A stretch of DNA of 64,000 nt from Ectothiorhodospira magna (GCF_900110965.1 NZ_FOFO01000002.1:119130-183129); one strand, 5' to 3'. Counted from the stretch's first letter, positions 1-9,613 are shown. The notes: a model not told the origin generated them from the sequence alone. A program made the numbers and translations.

Positions 1-135
1 ATTGCCCAGTCTGCCCATCGGGTGGTGGTCCTGGAGGGCGGCAACCTGGTGGGGCTGGTGACCATGAATGATATCGTCGGCGAAGTGCTGGCGATGACCG
101 AAGACACCCATCTTCCGGACACCAAGGACGGCTAA
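1..135 (+). CDS. CBS-domain protein, C-terminal fragment
   Basis: Only the last 44 codons are inside the window (frame 1, stop TAA at 133-135). The residues read as the end of a CBS domain: HRVVVLEGGNLVGLVTMNDI followed by a short acidic tail. The pattern of a beta strand, a turn, a beta strand and then T-x-x-D/N-I is typical of CBS modules, which bind adenine nucleotides or SAM. The N-terminal part, which would show whether this is a stand-alone CBS protein or a transporter or enzyme with a CBS tail, lies to the left of the window. Its stop overlaps the convergent apaH stop by a few bases. Confidence 0.7.
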   Translation: MAQSAHRVVVLEGGNLVGLVTMNDIVGEVLAMTEDTHLPDTKDG

Positions 136-941
136 CAGGTCTGCTGGATGATCTCCGGTGTGGGACGGTCCAGACGGGCCAGGGTCATCCGTCCCCCCCA
201 GACACAGCCGGTGTCCAGGGTGAGGACCTGATGTTCGTAACGATGGCCGATGGCGGACCAGTGCCCTACCACCAGTTTGAGGTCTGCGCTGGCTCGGCCC
301 GGTACCTGAAACCAGGGCAGCAGGCCGGGGGGCTGGGTGCCCGGCGGCCCTTTGTGGTCCATGTCCAGGGTGCCGTCATGGGTGCAGTAGCGCAGCCGGG
401 TGAAACAGTTGGTGATAAAGCGCAGGCGGGACCAGCCGGAGAGGGCCGGATCCCAGCGTTTGGGCTGATCGCCGTACATCCGCTGCAGCAGGGTGCGATA
501 GTCGGGGCCTCGTAGCTTCTGGTGCAGTTCCTCGGCGCAGGCCAGGGCCGTGGCCAGATCCCATTGAGGCGGCAGGCCCGCATGGACCAGGGTCCAGCCG
601 GCTGCTGCATCATGGTGCAGGATCGGCTGCTGCCGCAGCCAGTGCATGAGTGGTTCCCGATCCGGGCTGTCGAGGATCGGCTGAATCGTATCCCGGCGCC
701 GGGGTTTGTGTACCCCGGCATGGAGGGCCAGCAGGTGCAGGTCGTGGTTGCCCAGCACCGTTACCGCCGCTGCCCCCAGGGAATGCACGAACCGCAGACA
801 GCCCAGGGAGTCCGGTCCCCGGTTCACCAGATCTCCCACCAGCCACAGCCGGTCCTGGGCCGGGTCGAAGTGTACCCGGTCCAGGAGTCGTTGCAGCGGC
901 TCAAGACAGCCCTGCAGGTCGCCAACGGCATACAGGGCCAT
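132..941 (-). CDS. apaH: Symmetrical bis(5'-nucleosyl)-tetraphosphatase
   Basis: ApaH hydrolyses diadenosine tetraphosphate symmetrically to two ADP, and in E. coli it also removes Np4-type caps from RNA. The 269-aa length is normal. The metallophosphatase motifs are visible in order: AVGDLQGC near the N-terminus, GDLVNRGPDS, VLGNHDLHLLAL and VHAGLPPQW. It is the last gene of the minus-strand run, 9 nt after the methyltransferase gene. In many gammaproteobacteria apaG lies just upstream, but no apaG is present here. Confidence 0.95.
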   Translation of the reverse strand: MALYAVGDLQGCLEPLQRLLDRVHFDPAQDRLWLVGDLVNRGPDSLGCLRFVHSLGAAAVTVLGNHDLHLLALHAGVHKPRRRDTIQPILDSPDREPLMHWLRQQPILHHDAAAGWTLVHAGLPPQWDLATALACAEELHQKLRGPDYRTLLQRMYGDQPKRWDPALSGWSRLRFITNCFTRLRYCTHDGTLDMDHKGPPGTQPPGLLPWFQVPGRASADLKLVVGHWSAIGHRYEHQVLTLDTGCVWGGRMTLARLDRPTPEIIQQTC

Positions 942-950
942 GATGCCGGA

Positions 951-1550
951 TCAGCCCTTCTTTTCCAGCAGGATATGCCGGAACCAGCCTCGCAGCATGG
1001 CCGGGCTGTCCTCCAGCATCTTCAGGTCGGTACGCTTTTTCATCAGGTTCTCGAATACCACATCGGTACGGGTGGCCAAAAACTGGGAGACCAGGCCCAG
1101 CAGACGGCGGAAGGGTGCACTTTCGCCAGGTTTGAGGAACTTGTCCAGAATCAGAATCCGGCCACCGGGTTTGAGCACCCGGGTGGCTTCCGTCAGTGCC
1201 TTGGCCGAGTTGGGGACCACCGCCAGGACATTGTGCATGACCACCACGTCGAATTGACCGTCTTCATAAGGCAGGGCCAGGGCGTTGCCTTCATGGAGTT
1301 CGATATCCAGATTCAGGGATTGGGCACGCTCCGTGGCTTTTTTGAGCATGGCCGGGGTCAGGTCTACGCCGGTGTAATGAGCGCCCTGGGGCAGGAAGGG
1401 AAAATCCAGTCCGGTGCCCACCCCCACCAGCAAGACGGATTGACCGTCTACGTTGCCCAGACGTTCCAGGCTGCGTTGTCTGACGCCGGCTGAAGGTTTT
1501 TCAATCAGTCGATCATAAATGGGTGCCCAGAGGGTGTAAGCGATGCGCAT
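951..1550 (-). CDS. Class I SAM-dependent methyltransferase
   Basis: A 199-aa protein with a Rossmann methyltransferase core. Motif I is VLLVGVGTGLDFPFLP (about residues 40-55), the acidic loop is YTGVDLTPAML, and motif IV-VI is VLKPGGRILILDKF. It resembles the UbiE/phosphatidylethanolamine N-methyltransferase group, with the N-terminal IAYTLWAPIYDRLIEKP segment typical of PmtA-like enzymes, but the substrate cannot be fixed from sequence. It probably has its own promoter (1612-1640) and is followed closely by apaH. Confidence 0.85.
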   Translation of the reverse strand: MRIAYTLWAPIYDRLIEKPSAGVRQRSLERLGNVDGQSVLLVGVGTGLDFPFLPQGAHYTGVDLTPAMLKKATERAQSLNLDIELHEGNALALPYEDGQFDVVVMHNVLAVVPNSAKALTEATRVLKPGGRILILDKFLKPGESAPFRRLLGLVSQFLATRTDVVFENLMKKRTDLKMLEDSPAMLRGWFRHILLEKKG

Positions 1551-1611
1551 GAGGTTAGCCCGTGGTTATGGTGATGGATGGAGTGTGCAGGATGATTGAT
1601 CTGCGCTCACA

Positions 1612-1640
1612 ATTGTAGTCAGTGGTCAAGCCCCTGTCTA
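1612..1640 (-). promoter_or_regulatory. Probable sigma70 promoter of the methyltransferase-apaH unit
   Basis: On the minus strand TAGACA (1640-1635) and TACAAT (1617-1612) are separated by exactly 17 nt. Each hexamer matches consensus at 5 of 6 positions. Transcription would start near 1605, about 55 nt before the methyltransferase ATG. The -35 element lies in the loop of the inverted repeat at 1628-1652. Confidence 0.6.
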
Positions 1641-1663
1641 AAGTAGGGGCTTACGGGCTTGAC
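1625..1663 (-). terminator. Overlapping inverted repeats after glk, possible terminator or operator
   Basis: Two mutually exclusive stems overlap here. AAGCCCCT/AGGGGCTT (1628-1635 with 1645-1652, 8 bp) is one. GTCAAGCCC/GGGCTTGAC (1625-1633 with 1655-1663, 9 bp) is the other. They begin 12 nt beyond the glk stop. No T-run follows on the minus strand, so intrinsic termination is uncertain; the arms also straddle the -35 of the next promoter and could be a protein-binding site. Confidence 0.4.
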
Positions 1664-1674
1664 CCAGGTCGGAT

Positions 1675-2673
1675 TTATGGCATGCCCAGGGACGCTGCCA
1701 GACGGGCGGCGCCCAGCAGGCCCGCCTGGGGGTCGGTGATGACCTGAACCGGCATCTGTGCCAGCAGGTGGCTCATGGGCGGTTTGTGACCAAAGGCGGT
1801 GATGAACCCGCCGCCATCCAGCAGGGGCAGGATGCGCGGGGCAATGCCGCCGGCAATATAGATCCCGCCAAAAGGCAGGCAACCCAGGGCCAGATCACCG
1901 GTCTGGCCGCCGTAGAGGTCACAGAACAGGGCCAGGGCATCCACCGCCAGGGGATGACTGCCGGTGAGGGCAAGTCGGGTGAGTTCAGGGGCCGGGTCCG
2001 GTTGAGCCATGATGTCGCTGATGGTCTTGTCCGGTGTCTGGGGGCTTTCTTCAAGAAGAAAGCGGGCAATCCGGGCGATGCCCCGGCCACTGAGCAGGTG
2101 CTCCCGGCTGCAGCGCCCTTCCTGCTGGGTGATGCTGGCCCATAGACGGGACTGGCGGGCATCCCCTGGGGCCAGGGTGCTGTGGCCCGCTTCTGTAGGG
2201 ATCAGTTGTGGGGGGTGGCCCGGACAGACCATGCACACGCCCAGGCCAGTGCCGGCCCCCACCACCAGACGCACCCCGGCGGGTTCCCGGTTGCCCTGTT
2301 GCAGGGTATGCAGACTGTCGGCGGGCAGATCTTCCAGACTGTGGGCAATGCCCTCAAAGTCATTGATCAGGACCACCCGGGCCAGTCCCAGATCCTGAGC
2401 CAGTTGCCGGGAGTCCAGATGCCAGGGCAGATTGGTGAGGCGGGCCTGTTGCTGATCTCCCCTTCGGGTGACGGGGCCGGCCAGGGCGAAGGTGGCCGCC
2501 ACCGGCGTGCCCCCACCGGTCTGGGCCAGAAATGCCTGCACCATGGGGGCCAGGTGGGGATAATCGGCACTGATATAGTGTTGAATGTCCCTCTGGACCA
2601 GCTGGCCTTGTATCACTTTGGCCCGCATGAGCAAGGTCTTGGTGCCGCCAATATCGCCTGCCAGTATGTCCAT
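1675..2673 (-). CDS. glk: Glucokinase
   Basis: Glucokinase phosphorylates glucose with ATP to glucose 6-phosphate in the cytoplasm. The 332-aa protein has the N-terminal phosphate-binding motif LAGDIGGTKTLLM, the LINDFEGIA motif with the catalytic Asp, the glycine-rich VVGAGTGLGVC, the E-x-G-H segment (TEAGHSTLAP), and GGIAPRI near the C-terminus. This is the E. coli-type Glk (bacterial glucokinase family), not the ROK type, since no ROK Cys-rich zinc motif is seen. It lies 9 nt after tal, which suggests a small sugar-phosphate operon. Confidence 0.93.
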   Translation of the reverse strand: MDILAGDIGGTKTLLMRAKVIQGQLVQRDIQHYISADYPHLAPMVQAFLAQTGGGTPVAATFALAGPVTRRGDQQQARLTNLPWHLDSRQLAQDLGLARVVLINDFEGIAHSLEDLPADSLHTLQQGNREPAGVRLVVGAGTGLGVCMVCPGHPPQLIPTEAGHSTLAPGDARQSRLWASITQQEGRCSREHLLSGRGIARIARFLLEESPQTPDKTISDIMAQPDPAPELTRLALTGSHPLAVDALALFCDLYGGQTGDLALGCLPFGGIYIAGGIAPRILPLLDGGGFITAFGHKPPMSHLLAQMPVQVITDPQAGLLGAARLAASLGMP

Positions 2674-2682
2674 CCAGTGCCC

Positions 2683-3807
2683 CTAGCCTGTCAGGCGGTT
2701 GCGCTTGTCGTTCAAACCTTGCATCAGGTGAGCAAAGGCATCGGCAAAAGCCTGTACCCCTTCGGCTTCCAGTCGGTCGGTGACACTTTCCAGATCGATA
2801 CCCAGATCCGGCAGTCCCTGAATCAGGGCGCGGGCCTGTTCCTGATCCTGGGTGAGGGTCAGGGTCGGGCTGCCGTGATCCCGGAAGGCATCCAGAGTGG
2901 CCGGAGGCAGGGTATTGACTGTGTCCGGGCCAATCAGTCCGTCCACATACATGACATCGCTGTAGTCAGGATTTTTGGTGCCGGTGCTGGCCCATAGCAG
3001 CCGCTGGGGCTGGGCGCCCGCCCGGGCCAGCCGCTGCCAGCGTTCGCTGTCGCGGACGTGCTGAAAATGGGCATAGGCCAGTTTGGCATTGGCGATGGCC
3101 AGTTGTCCTCGCATATGTTCCACCGGACGGCCTTCACGGATGCGTTCCTCCAGCAGGGCATCCAGAGCGGTGTCGACCCGGCTGATGAAGAAGCTGGCCA
3201 CCGAGGCAATGGAGGCCACCGGTGCCCCCTGGTTCAGCCGGGTTTCCAGTCCCTTGAGGAAGGCTTCCAGCACAGCCTGGTAGCGGGTGACGGAGAACAG
3301 CAACGTGACGTTGACGTTGATTCCGGCGGCAGTGAGTTGTTCGATGGCCGCCAGCCCGGGCAAGGTGCCGGGTACCTTGATCATCAGGTTGGCCCGATCC
3401 ATCTGGCGGGCCAGGGTCAGGGCCTCCTCCACGGTGCCCTCGGTGTCGAAGGCCAGTTCCGGGGACACTTCCAGGCTGACAAAACCATCCCGGCCACCGC
3501 TTTCCCGGTAGGTGTCGGCAAAGGCATCGGCAGCGGCCTGCAGGTCGGCCATGGCCAGTCGGTAGAACAGGGCCTGGGTGGTCAGGTCCGGGGACTGGCT
3601 CAGACAATCCCGGATGGCGCTGTCGTACAGGTCACTGCCGGTGATGGCCTTGTCGAAAATGGCCGGATTGGAGGTCAGTCCCCCCAGGCCGTCTTCCCGG
3701 ATCAGACGCCCCAGTGCCCCGGAGGTCATGAGGTCGCTGCGGATGTAGTCGTACCAGATGCTCTGGCCCAGGTCTTTCAGACGAAGCAGCGGGTTGTGTT
3801 CTGCCAT
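2683..3807 (-). CDS. tal: Transaldolase
   Basis: Transaldolase moves a dihydroxyacetone unit between sugar phosphates in the non-oxidative pentose phosphate pathway. The N-terminal segment [19 protein letters not shown] is diagnostic. The Schiff-base lysine is in [19 protein letters not shown], followed by [12 protein letters not shown]. At 374 aa it belongs to the longer class seen in actinobacteria and cyanobacteria rather than the roughly 317-aa E. coli TalB class. GAGGAC just before the ATG is a good ribosome-binding site. It is co-directional with glk and separated from rsmA by 55 nt holding a possible terminator. Confidence 0.95.
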   Translation of the reverse strand: MAEHNPLLRLKDLGQSIWYDYIRSDLMTSGALGRLIREDGLGGLTSNPAIFDKAITGSDLYDSAIRDCLSQSPDLTTQALFYRLAMADLQAAADAFADTYRESGGRDGFVSLEVSPELAFDTEGTVEEALTLARQMDRANLMIKVPGTLPGLAAIEQLTAAGINVNVTLLFSVTRYQAVLEAFLKGLETRLNQGAPVASIASVASFFISRVDTALDALLEERIREGRPVEHMRGQLAIANAKLAYAHFQHVRDSERWQRLARAGAQPQRLLWASTGTKNPDYSDVMYVDGLIGPDTVNTLPPATLDAFRDHGSPTLTLTQDQEQARALIQGLPDLGIDLESVTDRLEAEGVQAFADAFAHLMQGLNDKRNRLTG

Positions 3808-3829
3808 GATGTCCTCGCTGATGGCGGAT

Positions 3830-3859
3830 AAAAAAAGTAGGTTGACCCCTTGCGGGGCC
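3830..3859 (-). terminator. Possible terminator after rsmA
   Basis: On the minus strand a 6-bp stem GGCCCC/GGGGTC (3859-3854 with 3849-3844, one G-U pair) closes a GCAA tetraloop. Seven bases later comes a run of seven Ts (A-run at 3830-3836 on the plus strand). The gap between stem and T-run is longer than ideal, so it may be weak. Confidence 0.35.
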
Positions 3860-3862
3860 GGC

Positions 3863-4681
3863 TTAGGGGCGGCCTGTGGCCACCTGGTTGGCCAGGCGGA
3901 CGAACTCTGCCACCGACAGGGTTTCCGGGCGCCGACCGGGGTCGATGTCTGCGGCCATCATGGCCGCCGGATCTGCCAGCCCTTGCAGGGCGTTGCGTAG
4001 TGTTTTGCGGCGACGGGTGAATCCCTGGTGAACCAGGGCAGCAAACAGGGTGTCATCCTGGGCGGGCCAGGGTGGGGTTTTCCAGGGCACCAGCCGGACC
4101 ACGGCGGAATCCACCCGTGGGGGGGGACGAAATGCTCCCGGTCCCACATGGAACAGGGCTTCAGCCTGGCAGTGGTATTGCACCATGATCCCCAGGCGTC
4201 CGTATTCGGCGGTGCCGGGAAGGGCGGTCAGCCGGTCCACCACTTCCTTTTGCAGCAAAAAGTGCATGTCCTGGATGCCATCGGCCCATTTGAGCAGGTG
4301 AAAGATCAATGGGGTAGAGATGTTATAGGGCAGGTTGCCGATGACCCGCAGCCCCTGGCCGGGGGGGACCGGCACTGTGCCGATGTCAAATTTCAGGGCA
4401 TCGGCGGCATGAACCACCAGTTCACCGATGTCTGCATATTCGGTGTGCAGCCGGGGGATCAGGCTGCGGTCCAGTTCCACCACATGCAATTGCTGGCAGC
4501 GGGCCAGTACGGGCCGGGTGATGGCCCCCAGGCCAGGACCGATTTCCACCAGGGTTTGCCCTGGTTGGGGGTCGATGGCGCCGACGATGCGGCTGATGAT
4601 GCCGGGATCATGAAGGAAATGCTGGCCAAAGCGTTTTTTGGGGGCATGTTCCACGGGGGATAAGGTCTCCAGAAGGGCCAT
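3863..4681 (-). CDS. rsmA: 16S rRNA dimethyladenosine methyltransferase
   Basis: RsmA (KsgA) dimethylates two adjacent adenosines (A1518 and A1519 in E. coli numbering) in the 3' terminal helix of 16S rRNA during 30S maturation. The 272-aa protein carries the family start [14 protein letters not shown] motif [14 protein letters not shown], and the catalytic [15 protein letters not shown]. The C-terminal helical domain is present ([11 protein letters not shown]). Its start overlaps the stop of the DUF4156 gene by one base, so it is translated as part of the lptD-surA-pdxA operon. Confidence 0.96.
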   Translation of the reverse strand: MALLETLSPVEHAPKKRFGQHFLHDPGIISRIVGAIDPQPGQTLVEIGPGLGAITRPVLARCQQLHVVELDRSLIPRLHTEYADIGELVVHAADALKFDIGTVPVPPGQGLRVIGNLPYNISTPLIFHLLKWADGIQDMHFLLQKEVVDRLTALPGTAEYGRLGIMVQYHCQAEALFHVGPGAFRPPPRVDSAVVRLVPWKTPPWPAQDDTLFAALVHQGFTRRRKTLRNALQGLADPAAMMAADIDPGRRPETLSVAEFVRLANQVATGRP

Positions 4682-5010
4682 CAGCGAATGCAGCGGTAGA
4701 CATCATAGCCCCGCCGACCTTCCCGCAGGGGGCCTTGAGGCACCAGGGTGTCGCCCCCCATCTCGGCGGCTGCATTGCGGGCGGCGTGTTCCACTTCCTG
4801 GGTCAGCTTTTCTGGTGGGCGCCTGAAAATACCCACCTGTTCTGCCACCGAGGCGGAGGTGCTGCCGATACGTTCGCAGTTGCCGATTTCGTGGGCCTCC
4901 AGAATACGCACCCGCTCACCCCCTGGGGTGAGTTTGATGAATGTACACCCTCCCAGGGTCAGGGTGAGGGCCAGCAGGGCCAGGGTGCCGATGGGCAGGA
5001 CTCGGGACAT
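4681..5010 (-). CDS. DUF4156-type lipoprotein
   Basis: A 109-aa small lipoprotein. The signal peptide is hydrophobic (residues 5-20) and ends in a lipobox LTLGGC with the lipidated Cys at residue 22. The mature part has two further cysteines (in IGNCERIG and YRCIR) and matches the DUF4156 pattern: a V-R-x-L-E-A-H-E start and a central EVEHAARNAAAEMGGDTLV. Function is unknown. It sits between pdxA (20 nt gap) and rsmA (1-nt overlap), an unusual insertion into a conserved operon, which suggests an envelope-related role alongside lptD and surA. Confidence 0.8.
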   Translation of the reverse strand: MSRVLPIGTLALLALTLTLGGCTFIKLTPGGERVRILEAHEIGNCERIGSTSASVAEQVGIFRRPPEKLTQEVEHAARNAAAEMGGDTLVPQGPLREGRRGYDVYRCIR

Positions 5011-5030
5011 GGACGATTCCTCGGTGTGGG

Positions 5031-6029
5031 TCAGGATGATCCCTGTCGGGCCAGGGTAATGGCCAGCGCCAGGGCGGCGGTCAAACTGCCGGCCTCGGCC
5101 CGACCGGTGCCAGCCAGTGTCAGGGCCGTGCCGTGGTCCACGGAGGTGCGGATCATGGGCAGTCCCAGGGTGATATTCACGGCCTGGCCAAAACCGGCAT
5201 GTTTAAGTACCGGTAGTCCCTGGTCATGGTACATGGCCAATACCGCGTCCGCCTCCCGCAGATGACGGTCAGTAAACAGGGTATCGGCGGGCAGGGGCCC
5301 TTGCAGGTCCATGCCTTCTCCCCGAAGCTGCTCCAGTACCGGGGTGATAATCCTGATTTCTTCATCACCCAGGTGTCCATCTTCCCCGGCATGGGGATTG
5401 AGACCGCAAACCAGGATCCGTGGTGCCGGTAATCCAAATTGCCGTTGCAGATCCTGATGCAGGATACGCAACACGGTCAGGAGTCGCGCCGGGGTGATGG
5501 CGGCAGGTACCCTGGACAGGGGCAGATGGGTGGTGGCCAGCGCCACCCGTAATGCCCCGGCAGCCAGCAGCATCACCGGCATCGGGGCACCACAGCGGGC
5601 CGCCAGAAATTCCGTATGGCCGGTAAAGGGTATGCCCGCCTGGTTGATGATGGCCTTGTTGACCGGCCCGGTGACCAGGGCGTCGAAGGTGCCAGCCATA
5701 CAGCCGTCGGTCGCCCGCTCAAGGGTTTGCAGCACATAGGCACCATTGGCCGGGTCCAGATGTCCGGCCCGAACCGGCGCTGCAGTATGGCAATCCTCGA
5801 CCACGGTCAGGGTGCCGGCAGCATCGGCCCTGGGGGGGCGTTCCGGGTCAAAGGGGATCAGTGTCAGCGGGTGTTTCAGGGCTTTGGCCCGGGCCTGCAA
5901 GACCTTGGGGTCGCCGATCACCACCCGTTGTGCCGGGCTGGGCTGCTGGGCCAGCATCACCACCAGATCCGGGCCGATGCCTGCAGGTTCTCCGGGGGTG
6001 ATGGCGATACGGGGGACGATGGGGGTCAT
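5031..6029 (-). CDS. pdxA: 4-hydroxythreonine-4-phosphate dehydrogenase
   Basis: PdxA oxidises 4-phosphohydroxy-L-threonine with NAD(P)+ and the product feeds PdxJ to make pyridoxine 5'-phosphate. The 332-aa protein shows the expected start [17 protein letters not shown], the metal-ligand and substrate motifs [21 protein letters not shown] and [12 protein letters not shown], and [13 protein letters not shown] near the end. Its start codon overlaps the surA stop (ATGA-type), so the two are translationally coupled. Confidence 0.96.
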   Translation of the reverse strand: MTPIVPRIAITPGEPAGIGPDLVVMLAQQPSPAQRVVIGDPKVLQARAKALKHPLTLIPFDPERPPRADAAGTLTVVEDCHTAAPVRAGHLDPANGAYVLQTLERATDGCMAGTFDALVTGPVNKAIINQAGIPFTGHTEFLAARCGAPMPVMLLAAGALRVALATTHLPLSRVPAAITPARLLTVLRILHQDLQRQFGLPAPRILVCGLNPHAGEDGHLGDEEIRIITPVLEQLRGEGMDLQGPLPADTLFTDRHLREADAVLAMYHDQGLPVLKHAGFGQAVNITLGLPMIRTSVDHGTALTLAGTGRAEAGSLTAALALAITLARQGSS

Positions 6030-7372
6030 CGGCCCTCCAGAGGGGCAATGGGGCGGATCGGGCTGTCCAGATTCAGGGCATCCAGCCGCAGTTCCACAAA
6101 GGATTCATCCCGCAACCGGCGTAGCCACAGTTCCAGTTCGTCGTCCCGTTTGCGATCCCGAATGATCTCCCTGGCCTGGGTGCGCATCAGCGCCCTGGAA
6201 CCATCGTGGTCCCGTCGTTCCAGCACTTCCATGATGTGCCAGCCAAAGGGGGTACGGACCGGTTCACTGACCTGACCGGGTGACAGGCGGTTCATCACAT
6301 CCTCAAACTGGGGTACCAGATCGCCAGGATCGGTCCATCCCAGGTCGCCGCCCTGCAATGCGCTGCCCCGGTCGTCGGAATGGGCGCGGGCCAGTTCGGC
6401 AAAATCAGCACCATCCTTGATGCGTCCCCGCAGGCCAGAAAGGCGCTCAAAAGCCTCGTCACTGGTGAGCACTTCGGTGGGGGAGATCAGGATATGGCGT
6501 ACTCTGGTTTGCCGGACCAGGGCGCGGGTGCCCCCGCGACGTTCTGCCAGTTTGATGATATGAAAACCAGACGGGGAGCGAATGACTTCGCTGACTTCTC
6601 CTTCCCGCATCAGGACCACATGGCGGGCAAACAGGGTGGGCACCTGGCTGGCCCGACGCCAGCCCAGATCCCCGCCTTCCAGAGCCTGTCTGCCGGCAGA
6701 TTCCCGCAGGGCCAGGGCGGTGAAATCGGCGCCGGCAGCGGCTTCCTCGCGGATGTGCCCGGCCTGTTCCCGGGCAGCGCGGATCTGTTCCGGGGTTGCG
6801 CCTTCGGGCAGGGCAATGAGCAGATGCAGCAGCCGGTATTCCACATCCCTGTCAATGGCTCCGCTTTCACTGGCAATCAGGTCGTCGATTTCCTGTTCGC
6901 TGACCTGAATACGGGCATCCACCTGGCGCCGCCGCAGTTGGGAGATGGCCAGTTCATCCCGGACCTGCTCTCGAAAGGTGGGAAAATCCATGCCTTCGGC
7001 CACCAGCCGATCCCGAAACTGGGCCAGGGTCATGCGGTTTTCCCTGGCGATGCTCTCCACCGCGTTGTTGAGGGTGATATCGTCGATGCGGATACCGATG
7101 CGGCGGGCTTCCTGTAGTTGCAGGCGTTCAAGAATCAGTCGATCCAGCACCGGACGCACCAGCATTTCCCTGGGCGGGGCCTGGCCATCCCGGCTGGCCA
7201 GTTGCTGGCTGACATCGTCCATCCGCTGCAGTAGCTCACTGCGCATGATGACATCTTCTTCCACCACGGCAATGATCCGGTCCAGCAGGCGGTCTTCCGT
7301 AGCGGCCACCGGTTGGGCGCCGAGGATGCCAGACCCGGCCAGGAGCAGGAGGATCAACAGCAGTTTAGTCAT
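6026..7372 (-). CDS. surA: Periplasmic chaperone and peptidyl-prolyl isomerase SurA
   Basis: SurA escorts unfolded outer-membrane proteins, including LptD, across the periplasm. The 448-aa protein has a cleavable signal peptide ([17 protein letters not shown], cleavage near AQPVAA), an N-terminal chaperone domain beginning [17 protein letters not shown], two parvulin domains (about residues 175-275 and 290-385; [11 protein letters not shown] and [12 protein letters not shown] mark each), and a short C-terminal helix. It overlaps lptD by 8 nt, matching the functional link to its main client. Confidence 0.96.
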   Translation of the reverse strand: MTKLLLILLLLAGSGILGAQPVAATEDRLLDRIIAVVEEDVIMRSELLQRMDDVSQQLASRDGQAPPREMLVRPVLDRLILERLQLQEARRIGIRIDDITLNNAVESIARENRMTLAQFRDRLVAEGMDFPTFREQVRDELAISQLRRRQVDARIQVSEQEIDDLIASESGAIDRDVEYRLLHLLIALPEGATPEQIRAAREQAGHIREEAAAGADFTALALRESAGRQALEGGDLGWRRASQVPTLFARHVVLMREGEVSEVIRSPSGFHIIKLAERRGGTRALVRQTRVRHILISPTEVLTSDEAFERLSGLRGRIKDGADFAELARAHSDDRGSALQGGDLGWTDPGDLVPQFEDVMNRLSPGQVSEPVRTPFGWHIMEVLERRDHDGSRALMRTQAREIIRDRKRDDELELWLRRLRDESFVELRLDALNLDSPIRPIAPLEGR

Positions 7373-9602
7373 GAATGTGATAACCCAGTACGCCCTCGCT
7401 CAGCAGGTCACCAAGGCCGGTGCCCAGACTGCCGAGTCCCTTGAGGATCAGTTGAAAGTAGATGCCGTCATTGTACTCGTTCGTGGCGCCATCGTTGAGA
7501 TAACGCCGGGAGACCAACTGAAAGGCCCAGCAGCAGCGTTTGTATTCCAGACCTGCCAGGATTTCCAGATCCCGGTCATCCCGCAGACTGTAGGCCCAGC
7601 GTCCAACCATCTCCCACTGGGGGGACAGGGGCCAGGCAAAGGACAGGTCCGTCTGTTCCAGCAGGTCTTCCCGGTAGCGATGCCCCAGGTTGATCACCCG
7701 CCGTCCGTCCAGCCGGTATTGCACATGGGTTGAGGCGCGTTCTGTCTGTTCCCGTCGTGGATCCCACTGGATGCTGCCCCGGGCGCTCCAGTGATCTCCC
7801 AGGCGCACCCCGGCCTCACCCACCAGGGCAGAACTGCTGGCAGTATGGGCGGTGTCGGTGTCCTGCAAGGTCACCCGCCGATCTTCAAAATAGTGAATTT
7901 GCCCCAGACTGGCCCGCAGGCGCTCGGTGCCGGAATGGCCGTCGATCAACCGGGTGGTGAGGGCCGTGGTGAGCTGGTTGGCGTCTGCTACCCGGTCGGG
8001 GCCGCTGAACCGGTGATCCCGAAATAGCTGGTCAAAGCTAAAGTCAAACTGGGCCGTATCAAACAGGGGAATGTCGTCCTGTTCCCGGTAGGGCACATAA
8101 AGGTAGTACAGCCTGGGTTCCAGGGTCTGGAGGCGGCCCCCTTCCAGAGGGCGGTCCAGGAACAGGCCGGCATCCAGACTGGCAATGGGGACAGTGCGGC
8201 TCAGGTGTGAGGCGACGCCGGCGGGCTGCTGGTCCAGGTCGTAATGGGTGAACTGGTATTTCAGGCCGGGGGTGAAAAACCAGGCCGCGCCCTGGAAGGG
8301 GCGGCTGATTTCCGGCATCAGGTCCGTGCGCCGGGCAGTGACCGTGTTGTCCCGCTCAAAAGCCACCCATTCGCCCCGCATGCGGTAGGCCCAACTGCCG
8401 GGCCGGGGTGCCCATTGCCCCTGATAGAGCACCTGGGGCAGGCGCTTGTAGGGGCGGTTGTTGCCGGAGAGGCTGTCATCCAGGGTCTGAAAGTCCTGCA
8501 CCCGTCCCAGCAGGGTCCAGCCCTGACCACTGTAGATCAGGTCGGCCCGCCGCTCCAGATGGGTGATTCCGGTGTCGTCCAGGGCATTGCCCAGATCCCG
8601 GAAGTAGCGGTCATCGGACACATCGGTGCCGGTGATATGGGCGTGCAATGCCGGTCGGATACGCCAGTGATGATCCCAGGCGGTCAGGGTGCGATCTTCT
8701 CCATAACGGGTGTCATTGGGCAGATGATCCAGTTGCAACCGTCCTTCACTGTTGGGGTTTAGATAGCGAAACTCCGATGTCACCATGGCGCCCCGGCTGT
8801 CCATGAGTCGCAGGCCCAGGGTGGCATCCCGGTGGGGGGCCAGATTCAGATACAGGGGGATCAGCAGATCGGTTCCGGTGTTGTCCGACGTGCCGAAACG
8901 GGGCGGCAGCAGCCCGGTCTTGCGGCGGTCGTCGATGGGAAAGGTGATCCAGGGGGTGTACAGCAGTGGCACACCGTAAAACCGCAGCAGCACCGAGTTG
9001 GCCGTGCCTTGACCCGTATCCCGGTTCAGGGTGACCTGTTCTGCAGACAGCAGCCATTCATCCTGTCCAGGGTCGCAGGTGGTGAAGGTGGCACCCTGCA
9101 GGGATAGCCGGTCGGGGCCTTGAGGTTCCAGTATCCGGGCCTCGCCCCGGACATGCCGGGGATCATAACGATAACGGGCATCCTTGAAACGGCCCGTTTC
9201 GGTATCCAGGTACAAAAATCCCCCAGGGCTGTCAAAGGCGATGCCGCTGGTGGTCTCCAGGCGGACGTTGCCGGTGGTATCTAAAAAACCCCGTTGCTCG
9301 TCGTAGTGGATGCGGTCTGCCCACAGGCTGCGATACCGGTCCTGCAAGGTGACATCGCCTTCCAGTCGGGAAACCCCGTCCCGGTCGATAAAGGCATGGT
9401 CGGCAGACAGGTGCAGGCGCTGATCCTCCGGGGCCAGCCGGGGGGCGGGTTCGGGACGCGGTGCACATAAGGACCAGGTTTCGCCATGGGCAAGGGGTAT
9501 GCAGGCGGCCATGACCAGGCAGCAGGACAACAGTGCATGGGGTTTGATCAAAATGCTGCCAGGGCGCGTTGGACTGGCATCCATGGGGATCGGCTCGGGC
9601 AT
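7365..9602 (-). CDS. lptD: LPS-assembly outer-membrane protein LptD
   Basis: LptD is the beta-barrel that with LptE inserts lipopolysaccharide into the outer leaflet. The 745-aa protein has a signal peptide with an h-region around residues 23-38 (cleavage near AHG-E), an OstA/LptA-like domain (about residues 55-190) and a long C-terminal barrel. Cys46 after the signal, a Cys near residue 170 (TFTTCDPGQ) and the adjacent pair near residues 690-691 (YKRCCWAF) match the conserved disulfide cysteines. A second ATG six codons in (9584) is an alternative start; neither has a clear Shine-Dalgarno. A 12-bp hairpin lies just upstream. Confidence 0.94.
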   Translation of the reverse strand: MPEPIPMDASPTRPGSILIKPHALLSCCLVMAACIPLAHGETWSLCAPRPEPAPRLAPEDQRLHLSADHAFIDRDGVSRLEGDVTLQDRYRSLWADRIHYDEQRGFLDTTGNVRLETTSGIAFDSPGGFLYLDTETGRFKDARYRYDPRHVRGEARILEPQGPDRLSLQGATFTTCDPGQDEWLLSAEQVTLNRDTGQGTANSVLLRFYGVPLLYTPWITFPIDDRRKTGLLPPRFGTSDNTGTDLLIPLYLNLAPHRDATLGLRLMDSRGAMVTSEFRYLNPNSEGRLQLDHLPNDTRYGEDRTLTAWDHHWRIRPALHAHITGTDVSDDRYFRDLGNALDDTGITHLERRADLIYSGQGWTLLGRVQDFQTLDDSLSGNNRPYKRLPQVLYQGQWAPRPGSWAYRMRGEWVAFERDNTVTARRTDLMPEISRPFQGAAWFFTPGLKYQFTHYDLDQQPAGVASHLSRTVPIASLDAGLFLDRPLEGGRLQTLEPRLYYLYVPYREQDDIPLFDTAQFDFSFDQLFRDHRFSGPDRVADANQLTTALTTRLIDGHSGTERLRASLGQIHYFEDRRVTLQDTDTAHTASSSALVGEAGVRLGDHWSARGSIQWDPRREQTERASTHVQYRLDGRRVINLGHRYREDLLEQTDLSFAWPLSPQWEMVGRWAYSLRDDRDLEILAGLEYKRCCWAFQLVSRRYLNDGATNEYNDGIYFQLILKGLGSLGTGLGDLLSEGVLGYHIHD

Positions 9603-9613
9603 TGGATGGGGTG

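Noticed and set aside
1595..1618. Minus-strand AATTGTGAGCG resembling the left half of the lac operator next to a -10
   Set aside because: The symmetric right half is missing and no lac-like genes or LacI regulator are nearby; probably chance.
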